Shown: positions 9,201-18,200 of the stretch, in pieces | Position numbering within the stretch: the first letter of the stretch is position 1 | Layout of the letters: every line of letters begins with the position of its first letter | Assembly: GCA_964443225.1 (NCBI GenBank) | Contig: CAYUCC010000004.1 | Span: 60,066 to 124,065 of the forward strand | DNA length: 64,000 nt | Source: SSC4 sp964443225 | GTDB taxonomy: Bacteria > Chloroflexota > Anaerolineae > SSC4 > Amarolineaceae | Direction of reading: 5' to 3' | Notes under the pieces: model-generated | What the model saw: the letters and a program-made list of their open reading frames with translations, nothing else | What the model was told of the DNA's origin: nothing | The model's database searches: none | Program-made: the position numbers and the translations under genes

Positions 9201-9768
9201 CGTCGATCTGGTGCTCCTCGACCTGATGATGCTGGAGATGGATGGGTTCGCGGTCCTGGAAGCGATGCGCGACCACGAAGGCACGCGGGACATTCCCGTC
9301 ATCGTCGTGACCGGCCAGGCGCTGACGGAGCCAGAGATGGCGCGGCTGAACCGTGGGGTGACGAAGGTGTTGAGCAAGGGTCTGTTTAGCCTCGAAGAAA
9401 CCCTGGCCCACCTCGACGCCGCGCTGGCGCGTAAGCGGGCCCTGAGCAGCGAGGCGCAGCGCCTGGTGCGGCAGGCCATGGCCTACCTGCAAGCACACTA
9501 CACCGAACCTATTTCACGGCAGGATATTGCCAACCACGTCGGCCTGAGCGACGACTACCTGACCAGCTGTTTCCACAAGGAGCTGGGTCTGACCCCCATT
9601 GCATACCTCAACCGCTACCGCATCCAGCAGGCCAGGCAGCTCCTGAAGTACACCCACAAAAGCATCACCGAAATTGCCCTCGAAGTGGGCTTTTCTGACA
9701 GCAGCTACTTCAGCCGTATCTTCCATCGAGAGACCGGCATGACCCCTGCCGCCTACCGGCGCGCCTGA
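6220..9768 (+). CDS. One-protein signalling system: sugar-binding-type sensor, histidine kinase, two receivers, AraC output
   Basis: A 1182-residue protein with no signal peptide or membrane helix, so the sensor acts in the cytoplasm. Residues about 17-310 are a LacI/periplasmic-binding-type domain (NAAGIREAMRHLVAHGHRTIAFI, then VAIIGFDD). The kinase core has His589 in SHELRTP, an N-box near 705 (LISNAIKF) and G-box DTGLGI. A first receiver (about 825-945) keeps Asp878 but lacks the acidic pocket and looks degenerate. The second (about 950-1065, LVVDDDPDT) has Asp1001. The end (1083-1182) is an AraC HTH pair. Ligand sensing, phosphorelay and DNA binding are thus in one chain, as in hybrid two-component systems of polysaccharide loci, but with a cytosolic sugar sensor. 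It heads the glucan locus and is the likely activator. Confidence 0.9.
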   Translation: MPGSHRWDRLLTPATTSFTIGVLSGWQYYWTATPLSYLNPIYRGIRQAAADLGCNLLLGCGMGPSAASTDPMRPAWPTLSPEADFVPIGPWNTHGIIAINPLHSPARSAYLQDLLAAGYPVVFVASGEVGPTIVADNAAGIREAMRHLVAHGHRTIAFIAGSPEDMIGDTGARLEAYHAALHEHGLVSDARLTAWGRHTSDGGYAALRQIMDTGAAFTALLASNDESALGAMQALKEAGLRVPHDVAIIGFDDRPESAVQEPALTSVTVPLFEMGYRAVTQILQQSQQHAPAADPVKVATHLVVRESCGCGRRTMLPATVSGVPLVTALNEPAEINALRQRLTTTFITSVEQDDPAALLDAIDAIFRQTAQGWDEAAIWQAAFSIVSDELPTLLDRWPEATFHERARHLLEEARVAIATSTWQRHREYVVDQRWTFDRVGVLTARLLTALDESQVYDVLAHHLPEMNIQLAAVTIFEPEGDNPVAWGQMRIITPPGQATIRFPCRDFPPAGMLPADRPFSLALLPLVSPRGQLGFVTFDTDRLDLYGAIVQQLAAALNTAQLYGEATEGRRLAEEANQIKSRFLSTVSHELRTPLNLIVGLGEILLRDSDLGNTPLPPAARQDVERLNANAQHLGRLIGDVLDLASSDAGQLRLTSQLVDLGQALHMVAEIGRRLAADKGLAWRAVLPETGPWVWGDRTRLSQVALNLISNAIKFTTRGEVSLILESGADAVTVSVRDTGLGIAPAEQDAIFAEFRRSERSITHGYGGLGLGLAICRRLIELHGGTIGVDSTGQEGAGSTFHFTLPTVEPPAAQLAAAVPAVAVGQRVLVLTASPGTSQRLRDHLDQRGLEVQVALIDEPSGWQSLLMVSPPSAIVLDMSSESDQAWNVLKALKANPLTQGIPVLFYALSQDSGSVLELDYLTKPIELTELTRALDQHWLVSDARHPQRTFLVVDDDPDTLEMHARIVQARATSNRVFKARHGREALDVLQRERVDLVLLDLMMLEMDGFAVLEAMRDHEGTRDIPVIVVTGQALTEPEMARLNRGVTKVLSKGLFSLEETLAHLDAALARKRALSSEAQRLVRQAMAYLQAHYTEPISRQDIANHVGLSDDYLTSCFHKELGLTPIAYLNRYRIQQARQLLKYTHKSITEIALEVGFSDSSYFSRIFHRETGMTPAAYRRA

Positions 9769-9846
9769 AGCGCGGCATCCCTTCGTTTTCTCGGAAAACT
9801 GCGCACCTCGTTCGCTTTTCGACAAGCAATCTCTTCATTAAATCTT

Positions 9847-9852
9847 TATAAT
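9847..9852 (+). promoter_or_regulatory. -10 box (TATAAT) ahead of the truncated LacI gene
   Basis: TATAAT lies 43 bp before the ATG at 9896 in a locally AT-rich stretch. The best -35-like hexamer (TTCGAC at 9819-9824) is too far away at 22 bp, so only the -10 is convincing. Confidence 0.35.
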
Positions 9853-9895
9853 GTAAGTCGTGGAATCGGTCCCAACACCCTGTTCGAGGGCTGAC

Positions 9896-10129
9896 ATGAC
9901 GCTCACTTTGAAACAAATTGCTGAATTGGCCGGCGTTTCGCGTTCGACTGCATCGCGCGTGCTGAATGACCATCCCGGCGTCCGCCCCGAAGTGCGCGAG
10001 CGGGTCCTGCAGGTCATCCACGAGCAGGACTACCGGCCCGACCCTGCCGCCCGCTTGTTGGCCTCGCGGCGGACCACGATCGTCGGTCTCGATCAGTTGG
10101 CAGGAGAACACAGCGACAATACGGCGTGA
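9896..10129 (+). CDS. Truncated LacI-family regulator, DNA-binding half only
   Basis: A 77-residue product against about 340 for the family. It holds the whole LacI helix-turn-helix (IAELAGVSRSTASRVLNDHPGV), the hinge region (RPDPAARLLASRR) and only the first strand of the sugar-binding domain (TTIVGL), then 13 unrelated residues and a stop. No continuation of the LacI core is visible downstream in any frame, so this is a deletion rather than a single frameshift. LacI repressors normally need the missing domain to dimerise. It may be a dead remnant, or a dominant DNA-binding fragment; the neighbouring kinase carries a LacI-type sugar-binding domain without an HTH. A candidate operator lies at 10170-10183. 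Confidence 0.65.
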   Translation: MTLTLKQIAELAGVSRSTASRVLNDHPGVRPEVRERVLQVIHEQDYRPDPAARLLASRRTTIVGLDQLAGEHSDNTA

Positions 10130-10169
10130 TCGCGCGTCACCGCGCGACCTCTCTTTTTTTGGCGGTCAC

Positions 10170-10183
10170 TGGTACCGCTTCCA
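10170..10183. promoter_or_regulatory. Candidate LacI-family operator
   Basis: The 14-mer TGGTACCGCTTCCA fits the general LacI-family operator form TGNAANCGNTTNCA at all but one fixed position and has the central CG. It is 200 bp upstream of the solute-binding protein gene and 40 bp after the truncated LacI gene, the expected place for control of the transporter. Confidence 0.4.
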
Positions 10184-10237
10184 GGCAACTTCCAAGGAGG
10201 TAGTCTATCGGTCCGATACAGCACGATAACGACCTAA

Positions 10238-10315
10238 GGGCTTGAAAAAGAATAACTTACCGTTCTTTACGGCGAATTCCGGCCATTTTGCTGGAAGTTA
10301 TTCTTTTGCAAGCCC
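10238..10315. repeat. 21-bp inverted repeat in the leader of the ABC transporter operon
   Basis: Arms 10238-10258 and 10295-10315 match at 20 of 21 positions around a 36-nt spacer. In RNA this would be a strong stem starting GGGCUUG. It could end LacI-gene transcription, act as an attenuator for the transporter operon, or be a small palindromic element. No long T-run follows. Confidence 0.7.
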
Positions 10316-10378
10316 CAAGCACACGCACTGTTCCAGCGTATCCCTCATACGAACACATACCAGAAGGAGAAGATCATC

Positions 10379-11734
10379 GTGTCTAAGAAATTTCTGACCC
10401 TGGCCAGCCTGCTTGTCGTGCTGTCCATGCTGCTGGCCGCCTGTGGCGGTGGGGCCGCGCCCGCGCCGACGTCGGCGCCGGCTGCAGGCGAAACACCTGC
10501 CGAGGCCCCGGCTGGGGAACCGACGACCCTGAAGGTGCTCATTCATCAGAACCCGCCAATGGTGGAGTTCATGAACACCTTCGTCGAGAAGTTCCAGGCC
10601 AAGTATCCCAACATCACCGTGGACCTGTCGGTCGTGAATGCCAATGACCTCAGCACGGTCACCCAAACCCGCCTGACTGCCAACGACGTCGACGTCATCG
10701 ATATCTTTGGCTTTGCCAACGCGGCGCAGCCCTACATGAAGAACGTGACACCGCCCAACTGGCAAACCCTGATCGACGCCGGCCTGCTGATGGACATCTC
10801 TGACCAGTCGTTCGTCAAGAACTACGATGAGGCTGCCACCAAGGACTCCGGCACTTACAACGACAAGGTCTATGCAGTCAACCTTGGTCGCGTCATCTAC
10901 AGCGGCATCTTCTACAACAAGGACCTGTTCGAGAAGAACGGCGTGGCAGTTCCCACCACCTGGGATGAGCTCGTGAAGGCCTGCGAGACGTTCAAGGCCA
11001 ACAATATCTCCTGCATGACCGCGGGTGGCAAAGATGGCTGGCCGATCTTCGTAGGTGCTTATGGCATGATCGGTGCCGAGTATCCCGATCAGGCTGCCCT
11101 GGTCGAAGGCTTGTGGAACGGCACCATCAAATGGAATGATCCCAAGTCCCTCGAAATGTGGGAGAAGATGAAGGTCTATGCCCAGGATATGATGGAAGCC
11201 GGCGCCAGCGGTATCGCGGGCGATGCGGCTCCGGGCCGTTTTGCGGGCGGGGAAGTTGCCATGTTCCCGGGCGGCAGCTGGTATGCGTCAGCCATCGAGT
11301 CTGCTCAGCCGGACTTCAAATGGGGCTACATCCCATTCCCGAGCAGCAACAACGCCGACGACAACAAGTACCTGTTTGGGAAATATGACCAGGGTTGGGC
11401 CGTGGCCAACCAGACCACCAACAAAGATGCCGCGACGAAGTTCCTGGCGGAGTTCTCTGATCCGGCCAATTACCAGGCATTCGTCAACGCGGTCGGTTTC
11501 ATTCCGACGCAGCCGAGTGCGACGTTGGATACGCAGATCGGTGCGGAAGTCGCATCGTTCCTCGAAAATTTCCGTGTCGGCTATGAACAGTACTGGGTTG
11601 CACCCAAGGGCGTTGGCCAGTACGCCAATCCCTACGCTTCCTACTTCAAGCCGTTCGGTACGTATGACGACCCCCAGGAACTGGCCGATAAGGTCCAGGC
11701 CGACCTGCAGTCGGGCCTCGATGCCAATCAGTAG
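10379..11734 (+). CDS. Sugar ABC transporter solute-binding lipoprotein
   Basis: A 451-residue extracytoplasmic binding protein of the family-1 (MalE/UgpB-like) type. It starts at GTG with AGAAGGAGA upstream. The signal peptide ends in a lipobox LAAC with Cys22 as lipid anchor, followed by an Ala/Pro-rich tether (24-48). The body has AVNLGRVIYSGIFYNKDLFEKNGV and PTTWDELVKACETFK, typical of this family. Two permease genes follow. Given the surrounding GH16, GH30 and phosphorylase genes, beta-1,3-gluco-oligosaccharides are the inferred ligand. Confidence 0.92.
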   Translation: MSKKFLTLASLLVVLSMLLAACGGGAAPAPTSAPAAGETPAEAPAGEPTTLKVLIHQNPPMVEFMNTFVEKFQAKYPNITVDLSVVNANDLSTVTQTRLTANDVDVIDIFGFANAAQPYMKNVTPPNWQTLIDAGLLMDISDQSFVKNYDEAATKDSGTYNDKVYAVNLGRVIYSGIFYNKDLFEKNGVAVPTTWDELVKACETFKANNISCMTAGGKDGWPIFVGAYGMIGAEYPDQAALVEGLWNGTIKWNDPKSLEMWEKMKVYAQDMMEAGASGIAGDAAPGRFAGGEVAMFPGGSWYASAIESAQPDFKWGYIPFPSSNNADDNKYLFGKYDQGWAVANQTTNKDAATKFLAEFSDPANYQAFVNAVGFIPTQPSATLDTQIGAEVASFLENFRVGYEQYWVAPKGVGQYANPYASYFKPFGTYDDPQELADKVQADLQSGLDANQ

Positions 11735-11755
11735 TAACTAACGACCTGCTCGCCT

Positions 11756-11793
11756 GCGTAAGCTTCCCGCCCCACGGGTCGGGAAGCTTACGC
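11756..11793 (+). other. Intercistronic hairpin between binding protein and permease genes
   Basis: A perfect 14-bp stem (11756-11769 with 11780-11793) and a 10-nt loop lie 21 bp after the binding-protein stop and 26 bp before the permease start. No T-run follows. In ABC operons such stems usually protect the upstream mRNA so that binding protein exceeds permease; this role is inferred. Confidence 0.75.
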
Positions 11794-11819
11794 CATACCA
11801 TGCAGTTTGGAGGTATGTC

Positions 11820-12749
11820 ATGGTCAACTATCACTTTGGCCGCGGCAGGGCCAGGTTCGTTCCCTACCTGCTGCTCCTGCCGGGGTTGTTGTTCTACCTG
11901 GTCATCATGCTGGGACCATCGGTCGCCACCTTCGGGTACTCGTTTACCGATGCGACCGGCATCAAAGGTGCGCCCATCAACTGGGTTGGGTTCGAAAATT
12001 ACCGCGAGTTCCTGTTCATGGGCCAGGGGTCGCTCGATAACTATGCGGCGCTTGGCCGGACCCTGATGTTCGCTTTTTTTGTGACCAGCATTCAGTTTAC
12101 CCTCGGCCTGCTTCTGGCGCTGGTCGTCAATCAGCGTTTGAAGGGTGTCAACTTCTTCCGCACCATCTACTTCCTGCCCGTGATCCTGGGTGTGGTGATC
12201 CAGGGTTTGATCTGGTCCCTCTTCCTTTATCCACTGGGCGGTCCGCTGGCGCGACTGCTGGCGTTGTTCGGTACGCAGTCCGAGTTCCTCGGCGGGCAGC
12301 CGGCTGAGGCCATGGCGTGGGTCATCTTCGTGCAGATCTGGGCCAACCTGGGCATCACGATGATGATCTTTATCGCCGGGTTGCAGACCATCCCAGGTGA
12401 GCTCTACGAAGCGGCACGCATCGACGGCGCCAGTTCGTGGGGCGTCTTTCGTAACGTCACCTGGCCGCTGCTGACACCCAGCGTGAATACGAACCTGCTC
12501 CTGTGCATCATCGGTTCGCTCCAGGCGTGGCAGCTGTTCCTGGTTCTCCTCGGATACCGGAACGGAACGCAGGTTTTGGGCTACCTGATCTTCGCCCAGG
12601 GTTTTGGCCAGACATCGGGCAGTGTGACCAGCGCCTTCCGGCAGGGTTATGCGGCGGCCGCTTCCATCGTTCTGTTTGTCCTGGTCCTCGTCATTGGCTT
12701 GACCACCCAGACCGTTCTGCGGCGCAGGGAAGAGAGGATATTGGGATGA
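11820..12749 (+). CDS. Sugar ABC transporter permease, MalF-like
   Basis: A 309-residue inner-membrane permease with six predicted helices. The ATPase-docking EAA loop reads EAARIDGASSWGVFRNVTWPLL. GGAGGT at 11809-11814 sets the ATG at 11820. Its TGA overlaps the ATG of the next permease (ATGA), so the pair is translationally coupled. It forms the channel with the downstream MalG-like protein. Confidence 0.92.
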   Translation: MVNYHFGRGRARFVPYLLLLPGLLFYLVIMLGPSVATFGYSFTDATGIKGAPINWVGFENYREFLFMGQGSLDNYAALGRTLMFAFFVTSIQFTLGLLLALVVNQRLKGVNFFRTIYFLPVILGVVIQGLIWSLFLYPLGGPLARLLALFGTQSEFLGGQPAEAMAWVIFVQIWANLGITMMIFIAGLQTIPGELYEAARIDGASSWGVFRNVTWPLLTPSVNTNLLLCIIGSLQAWQLFLVLLGYRNGTQVLGYLIFAQGFGQTSGSVTSAFRQGYAAAASIVLFVLVLVIGLTTQTVLRRREERILG

Positions 12750-13612
12750 ACACAGCGATTACATCCAAACCGGCGGTCAAAAACCAGGACACCACAAGAC
12801 GGCGTATCAACTGGGAGCGTGTGGCTGCGTATGCCATCCTCCTGCTGTTCGCCGTCATCTACCTGGGCCCGCTGCTCATGCTGATCAACACGTCGCTGAT
12901 GACGCTGCCGGAATTCATGAAGAATGCCACCTCGCCGGCGACGTCGTTTCACTTCCAGAACTTCGTCGACGCGTGGAACAAGGCGAGCTTTCCCCGCTAC
13001 CTGACCAACACGGTGTTGTACACCGTCACGGCAACGGTGATCTACGTCGTCTGCGCGGTGTTCGTCGCCTTCCCGCTCTCGCGCGGCTACGTACGGGGCG
13101 CCAAGTTCCTGCTCACCCTGTTCGTGATTGCCCTGTTCCTGCCTGTGGCGATGATTCCGCAGTTTCAGTTGATGTTGAGCCTGGGATTGTACAACAACCC
13201 GGCCGGGTACGTCATGCTCTTCCTGGTGAACCCGATCGGCATCATCATCCTGGTCAACTACATCAAGACGGTGCCACGCGAACTGGACGAGGCGGCGGCG
13301 ATGGACGGCTGTGGGTACACGCGTTTCGTAACCACGGTGGTGTTTCCGTTGATCCAGCCGGCGGTTGCCACGGTTGCCGTCCTGCATGCTATCGGTATCT
13401 GGAACGAGCTGATTCTGCCCACGATTTATCTGACCAACAAGAATTTTTACCCCATCACGCGCGGCATGATCGTCTTCCAGGGGGTCTACGGCAGCAACTG
13501 GCCCACGCTGGCAGCGGCTGTTCTGATCATGACGCTTCCCATGGTGATCATCTTCCTGGTCCTGCAGCGCTACATCGTGGGTGGCCTGACCCAAGGGGCT
13601 GTCAAGGGTTAG
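12746..13612 (+). CDS. Sugar ABC transporter permease, MalG-like
   Basis: A 288-residue permease with about six helices. The EAA loop is ELDEAAAMDGCGYTRFVTTVVFPL. The ATG overlaps the stop of the preceding permease. No ATPase gene follows; sugar transporters of this class often share a distant MsmK/UgpC-type ATPase, so one is expected elsewhere in the genome. A GH16 gene begins 9 bp after the stop, so enzyme and transporter are probably on one transcript. Confidence 0.92.
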   Translation: MNTAITSKPAVKNQDTTRRRINWERVAAYAILLLFAVIYLGPLLMLINTSLMTLPEFMKNATSPATSFHFQNFVDAWNKASFPRYLTNTVLYTVTATVIYVVCAVFVAFPLSRGYVRGAKFLLTLFVIALFLPVAMIPQFQLMLSLGLYNNPAGYVMLFLVNPIGIIILVNYIKTVPRELDEAAAMDGCGYTRFVTTVVFPLIQPAVATVAVLHAIGIWNELILPTIYLTNKNFYPITRGMIVFQGVYGSNWPTLAAAVLIMTLPMVIIFLVLQRYIVGGLTQGAVKG

Positions 13613-13621
13613 TGGGTTGTA

Positions 13622-14341
13622 ATGATGACAACACACTGGAAACTTGTCTGGCACGACGAATTCGACGGCACCACGATCGATCGTACGCGCTGGCACGTCG
13701 AAGATACCTACACGGGCGCAAGTAACAACGAGATGCAGACCTACACCGACCGCCCGCGTAATGTCCGGCTCGAAAACGGCATGTTGATCTTCGAAGCCCG
13801 CGCGGAACTGCACGCCGGCTTTCGTTACACCTCCGGCCGGCTGTCGACGCACGGTTTGCAGTCCTGGACCTATGGCCGTTTCGAAGCCCGTATCAGGCTG
13901 CCTTACGGGCAAGGCCTCTGGCCAGCCTTCTGGCTGCTGGGGGATGATGTGGTGAGCCAGGGATGGCCCGAATGCGGCGAGATCGACATCATGGAGAATA
14001 TCGGCCGCGAACCGGCCACCGTGCGGGGTACGGTCCATGGACCAGGCTACTCGCGCGATGACGGTGTGTACGCCGACTACTTCCTGGCGGCGGGCCGGTT
14101 TGCTGACGATTTCCACGTCTTCGCCATCGAATGGGAGCCGGACCAGATCCGCTGGTATGTGGATGATCACCTGTTCAGTACCCTTACCCCGCACGATGTC
14201 CCCGGTCGTTGGGTCTTCGACCATCCACATTTTCTCATCCTGAACCTGGCCGTCGGCGGTTTCTGGCCCGGTTACCCCGACGAGACGACGGTTTTTCCGC
14301 AGTTCATGCACGTCGACTACGTGCGCGTCTATCAACGATGA
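13622..14341 (+). CDS. GH16 family beta-glucanase without signal peptide (laminarinase-like)
   Basis: A 239-residue protein made only of the GH16 beta-sandwich. The catalytic motif GEIDIMEN gives nucleophile Glu120, Asp122 and acid/base Glu125. WHDEF at the start and HVDYVRVYQR at the end mark the domain borders. No signal peptide, so it should act in the cytoplasm on imported oligosaccharides. Two ATGs in tandem (13622, 13625) have only weak ribosome-binding sequence, so it may depend on translation of the permease gene 9 bp upstream. GH16 enzymes with this loop are mostly endo-beta-1,3-glucanases; lichenase activity is possible. Confidence 0.9.
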   Translation: MMTTHWKLVWHDEFDGTTIDRTRWHVEDTYTGASNNEMQTYTDRPRNVRLENGMLIFEARAELHAGFRYTSGRLSTHGLQSWTYGRFEARIRLPYGQGLWPAFWLLGDDVVSQGWPECGEIDIMENIGREPATVRGTVHGPGYSRDDGVYADYFLAAGRFADDFHVFAIEWEPDQIRWYVDDHLFSTLTPHDVPGRWVFDHPHFLILNLAVGGFWPGYPDETTVFPQFMHVDYVRVYQR

Positions 14342-14351
14342 GACGTTCACC

Positions 14352-14379
14352 GGCACCCCCTGCACGTGGAGGGGGTGCC
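14352..14379 (+). other. Intercistronic hairpin between two GH16 genes
   Basis: A perfect 9-bp GC-rich stem (14352-14360 with 14371-14379) and a 10-nt loop. It ends just before the ribosome-binding site GGCGAGGAGG (14381-14390) of the lipoprotein GH16 gene, so it could modulate that gene's translation or divide the transcript. Confidence 0.65.
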
Positions 14380-14399
14380 CGGCGAGGAGGATGCCACGC

Positions 14400-15227
14400 A
14401 TGAAACACGCGCCGAGCGCCATACTGCTGGTCACTGCACTCATCGTCTTTCTGGCCGGTTGCGGCGGGGTAGCCCCCGTACCCGCCGCAACCCCCATCAC
14501 CGCGCCACCTGGCTGGACGTTGGTGTGGCACGATGAGTTCGATGGCTCCGCAATCGACCCAGCCAACTGGACCTATGACCTGGGTGCCGGCGGCTGGGGC
14601 AATGGCGAAGCCGAGTATTACACCGCACGCCCCGAAAACGCCCGCGTCGAAAACGGTTTGCTCATCATCGAAGCGCGCCAGGAAAAATACGAGGATTCGT
14701 ACTACACCTCGGCGCGGCTCAAAACCCAGGGGCTGCAGTCTTTCCAGTACGGGCGCATCGAAGCGCGCCTGAAAGTGCCCAGCGGCGCCGGCCTGTGGCC
14801 GGCATTCTGGATGCTCGGCAGCGACTTCGATGGTACGAATTGGCCCGACTGCGGAGAAATTGATATCATGGAGTACATCGGTCGCGAACCAGACCTGATC
14901 CTGGGTACGGCGCATGGACCCGGCTATTCGGGTGCCCTGGGGGTGAGCAAGTGGAACCGGCAAGACTACAACATCGCCGATGAATTCCACACCTACGCCA
15001 TCGAATGGGAGCCCGACGAGATCCGTTGGTACTACGACGGCGACCAGTACTTCACGTTCACGCCCGCTGACCTGGGCGACCGCCAATGGGTGTTCGATCA
15101 CCCCTTTTTCATCATTCTCAACCTGGCTCTCGGCGGCCAGCTGGCTGGCCCGATCGGCCTGGATACCGCTTTTCCCGCACAGCTGCAGGTGGACTATGTG
15201 CGGGTCTTTCAGACGGAAAACACGTAA
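14400..15227 (+). CDS. GH16 family beta-glucanase, lipoprotein
   Basis: A 275-residue surface-anchored GH16 enzyme. The signal peptide ends in lipobox LAGC with Cys21. The catalytic motif GEIDIMEY gives Glu153, Asp155 and Glu158. The start at 14400 is preferred over ATG 14391, because GGCGAGGAGG abuts 14391 directly but is correctly spaced from 14400. It is closely similar to the cytosolic GH16 just upstream (shared LWHDEF-like start, GLWPAFW, EWEPDxIRWY), so the pair is a duplication with different cell location. It probably cuts beta-1,3-glucan at the cell surface near the binding lipoprotein. Confidence 0.92.
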   Translation: MKHAPSAILLVTALIVFLAGCGGVAPVPAATPITAPPGWTLVWHDEFDGSAIDPANWTYDLGAGGWGNGEAEYYTARPENARVENGLLIIEARQEKYEDSYYTSARLKTQGLQSFQYGRIEARLKVPSGAGLWPAFWMLGSDFDGTNWPDCGEIDIMEYIGREPDLILGTAHGPGYSGALGVSKWNRQDYNIADEFHTYAIEWEPDEIRWYYDGDQYFTFTPADLGDRQWVFDHPFFIILNLALGGQLAGPIGLDTAFPAQLQVDYVRVFQTENT

Positions 15228-15255
15228 TCGTTGCGTGATACGGAGGCTCTTTCAG

Positions 15256-18200
15256 ATGACACACAGAATCAAGCGCCCGCTGCTGCTCCCCTTGCTCATC
15301 ATCACCATCGTGCTGCAGCTCGTGCTGGCCCCCGCCTTTGCTGCACCAGGGGCGATCATGGCCCTGCCGCTGGTGGATGACTTCGAGGTGCTTACGCTGC
15401 CGGCCGGGACAGACCCCAACGGCATCCCCATTGGGTTCAATACCTTCCAGGACCCGAACGCTGGCACCAGCGTGGCTATTGCCACCACCGATACGCCGCC
15501 GTCCCAGCCGCCGGGCGCGGGCAGCTCCAACCGCGTTTTGCAGCTCGATTTGAGCGTTGTCTCCTACGCTGGCGTCACCCACGCCTTCGAGGACGCATCC
15601 GCCACGCCCTGGACGTGGACCTCCCAGGACTGGAGCGCCTACGAAGGACTCTCCTTCTGGCTGTACGGCAACAACAGCGGCACCACGCTGTTCGTCGACG
15701 TGCTCGACAACCGCAACCCGGGCTCGACGACCGACGACGCCGAGCGCTGGTCGATCACGCTGGCCGACGACTTCAGCGGCTGGCAGGAGATCCAGATCCC
15801 GTTTGCCAACATGACCCGCAAAGAGATCGGCAACGGGGCACCCAATGACGGCTTTGGCCTGACCGAAGTCCACGGCTGGGCCCTGGGTTCGATCACCACC
15901 CCCAGCCCGCAGACCTACTACGTCGACAACGTGATGGTCTACGGTACGGCACCCGTCCGCCCGCTGACGGTTGGCTTCAGCACGCTCAACTACGCCGTCA
16001 CCGAGGGTGGCGCCGCGACCGTCACGGCCAAACTCAGCAAACCCGCAGCCGAGACGGTGACGGTGGAATACCTGACCACACTTGGCGCGGCCGTCGCCAA
16101 CCGCGACTACGTTGCGCCGGTCGGCGGCACGCTGACCTTCCTGCCCAACGTCACCCAACAGTCGTTCACGGTGCAGACGATCGACGATACGAAGTACCAG
16201 GGCGGGCGCGGTCTGCTGCTCGAGCTGGCCAACCCGACCGGCGGTGCCGCATTGGGCCTCCCGCCGATTGCCCGCGTCAATATCCTGGACAACGAGACGT
16301 ACGACCCAACCGTGCTCGACGAATTCGAGACCTTCCCGTACCTCTGGTGGGTCGATAGTAAGGCTACACTGAGCAATCCGGAAATTGCAGCTGGTGATCC
16401 ACAGGCACTGCCGGGCCAGGGCGCCTACGAGCACGTCCTGCAGGCCAGCCAACGCAACGGCAAGGGCAGTTACGAGTTCGGCCGTACCTTCCCAACCGGC
16501 CAGGATTGGAGCGATGCTGGCGGGCTGAACTTCTGGTATTACGGCCAGAACAGTGGCAAGCCCATCCAGGTGACGCTCGCCAATACCTATGCGCGCAGCA
16601 ACGACCCAGCACCGTGGAAGCTGGTCTGGAGTGACGAGTTCAACAGCACAGCCGGCACCGCGCCGAACCCCAACGTTTGGGGCAACGAGCTGGGCGACGG
16701 CACCGCCTACGGCATTGCTGGCTGGGGCAACGACGAACTGGAGTACTACACCGCCAGTACCGACAACGTGGCCACCGACGGCCAGGGCAACCTGGTCATC
16801 ACCGCCAGGGCGGCCGATGGCTCGCTGCTGTGTTATTACGGCCCCTGCCAGTACACCTCGGCACGTCTGCTGAGCAAAAACCGCTTCGAGATTGCCTACG
16901 GCCGCGTCGAGGCGCGCGTCAAGGTGCCGACTGGGGCCGGGCTGTGGCCCGCATTCTGGATGCTCGGCACCGACATCGACCAGGTCAGCTGGCCGACGAC
17001 CGGTGAGATCGACATCATGGAGTACGTCGGCCGTCTGCCCAACCAGGTATTCGGCACGATTCACGGCCCTGGCTACTCGGGCGGACAGAGTTACGGCAAC
17101 TTCTACGATTTCAGCTATCCGGTCGCCGATGACTTCCACACGTTTGCGGTCGAGTGGCAGCCGGACAGGATCGTCTGGTACGTTGATGGTATCCAGTACC
17201 ACCAGGCAACGCCGGATGACGCGTTCTTGCAGGGCAAACAGTGGGTGTTCAACCACCCGTTCTACATGCTGCTGAACGTGGCGGTCGGCGGCAACTTTGC
17301 CGGCCCGGTCGGTGCCGGCACGACCTTCCCGCAGGAGACGCGGGTCGACTACGTGCGCCTCTACCAGGCCAAGACCCTCCCGGTGAAGTTCACCGCTTCG
17401 TTCACCGATTCCTTCATGGGCTGGCAGCAGATCACCCTCCCGTTCGCGGCTTTCCAAAGCACCAATGGTGCCGTGCTGGATCTGACGAAGGTCCAGAGCA
17501 TGAGCTTCACGGTGCCGGGCGGCGTGCGTGATCCTGTGCGGCTCGACCAGGTGCGGCTGACCTGTTCGAGTGACGTGACCGTAACCAGCACCGCTGACAG
17601 CGGTGCCGGCTCGCTGCGTAAGGCCCTGGGCAGCGTCTGCGTTGGCGGCACCATCCACTTCGCACCGGCCCTGGCTGGTCAGACGATTACCAACCTGAGC
17701 GCGCTGACGATCGGCAAGAACGTGACGATCGACGGCGCGGATGCGCCAGGGCTGTCGATCAGCGGCGGCGGTACGGTGCGCGTCTTCGAGGTCGCAGCCA
17801 CCGCCACGGCGACGGTCAAGAACCTGATCCTTACGAACGGTTACGGGTTCGAACTGGCCGGCGGGGTGCTGAACAACGGCACGCTGACGCTCGACCATGT
17901 GGTGCTGGCCAATAACCGTGTCACGACGAGCGGGGTGGATTTCTGGAAGGGCGGCGGCGGAATCTATAATGGCGACGGAAGCACGTTGACGCTGCGCGAC
18001 AGCACCGTGCGCGACAACAACGTGATTGGTGGCGCTGGCGGCGGCGTGTACGGGTTCTTCAATACGACGGTCACGATCGAGCGCAGCACGCTGAGCGGTA
18101 ACAGCGCCGGCGATGTCGGCGGCGGCATTCGATCGCTGGGCGACTTCACCATCGTCAACAGCACGCTGAGCGGCAATGTATCGACCGGCTGGATGGGCGG

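Noticed and set aside
10194..10203. A strong Shine-Dalgarno-like AAGGAGGTAG
   Set aside because: No start codon at usable distance opens a frame of meaningful length; perhaps a remnant of the lost LacI region.
12647..14566. A 639-codon open frame on the - strand
   Set aside because: It is opposite a permease and two GH16 genes with clear motifs; His/Gln/Arg-rich and motif-free.
14980..15255. Extension of the large GH16 protein to 14980
   Set aside because: It overlaps the lipoprotein GH16 gene and would bury the signal peptide.
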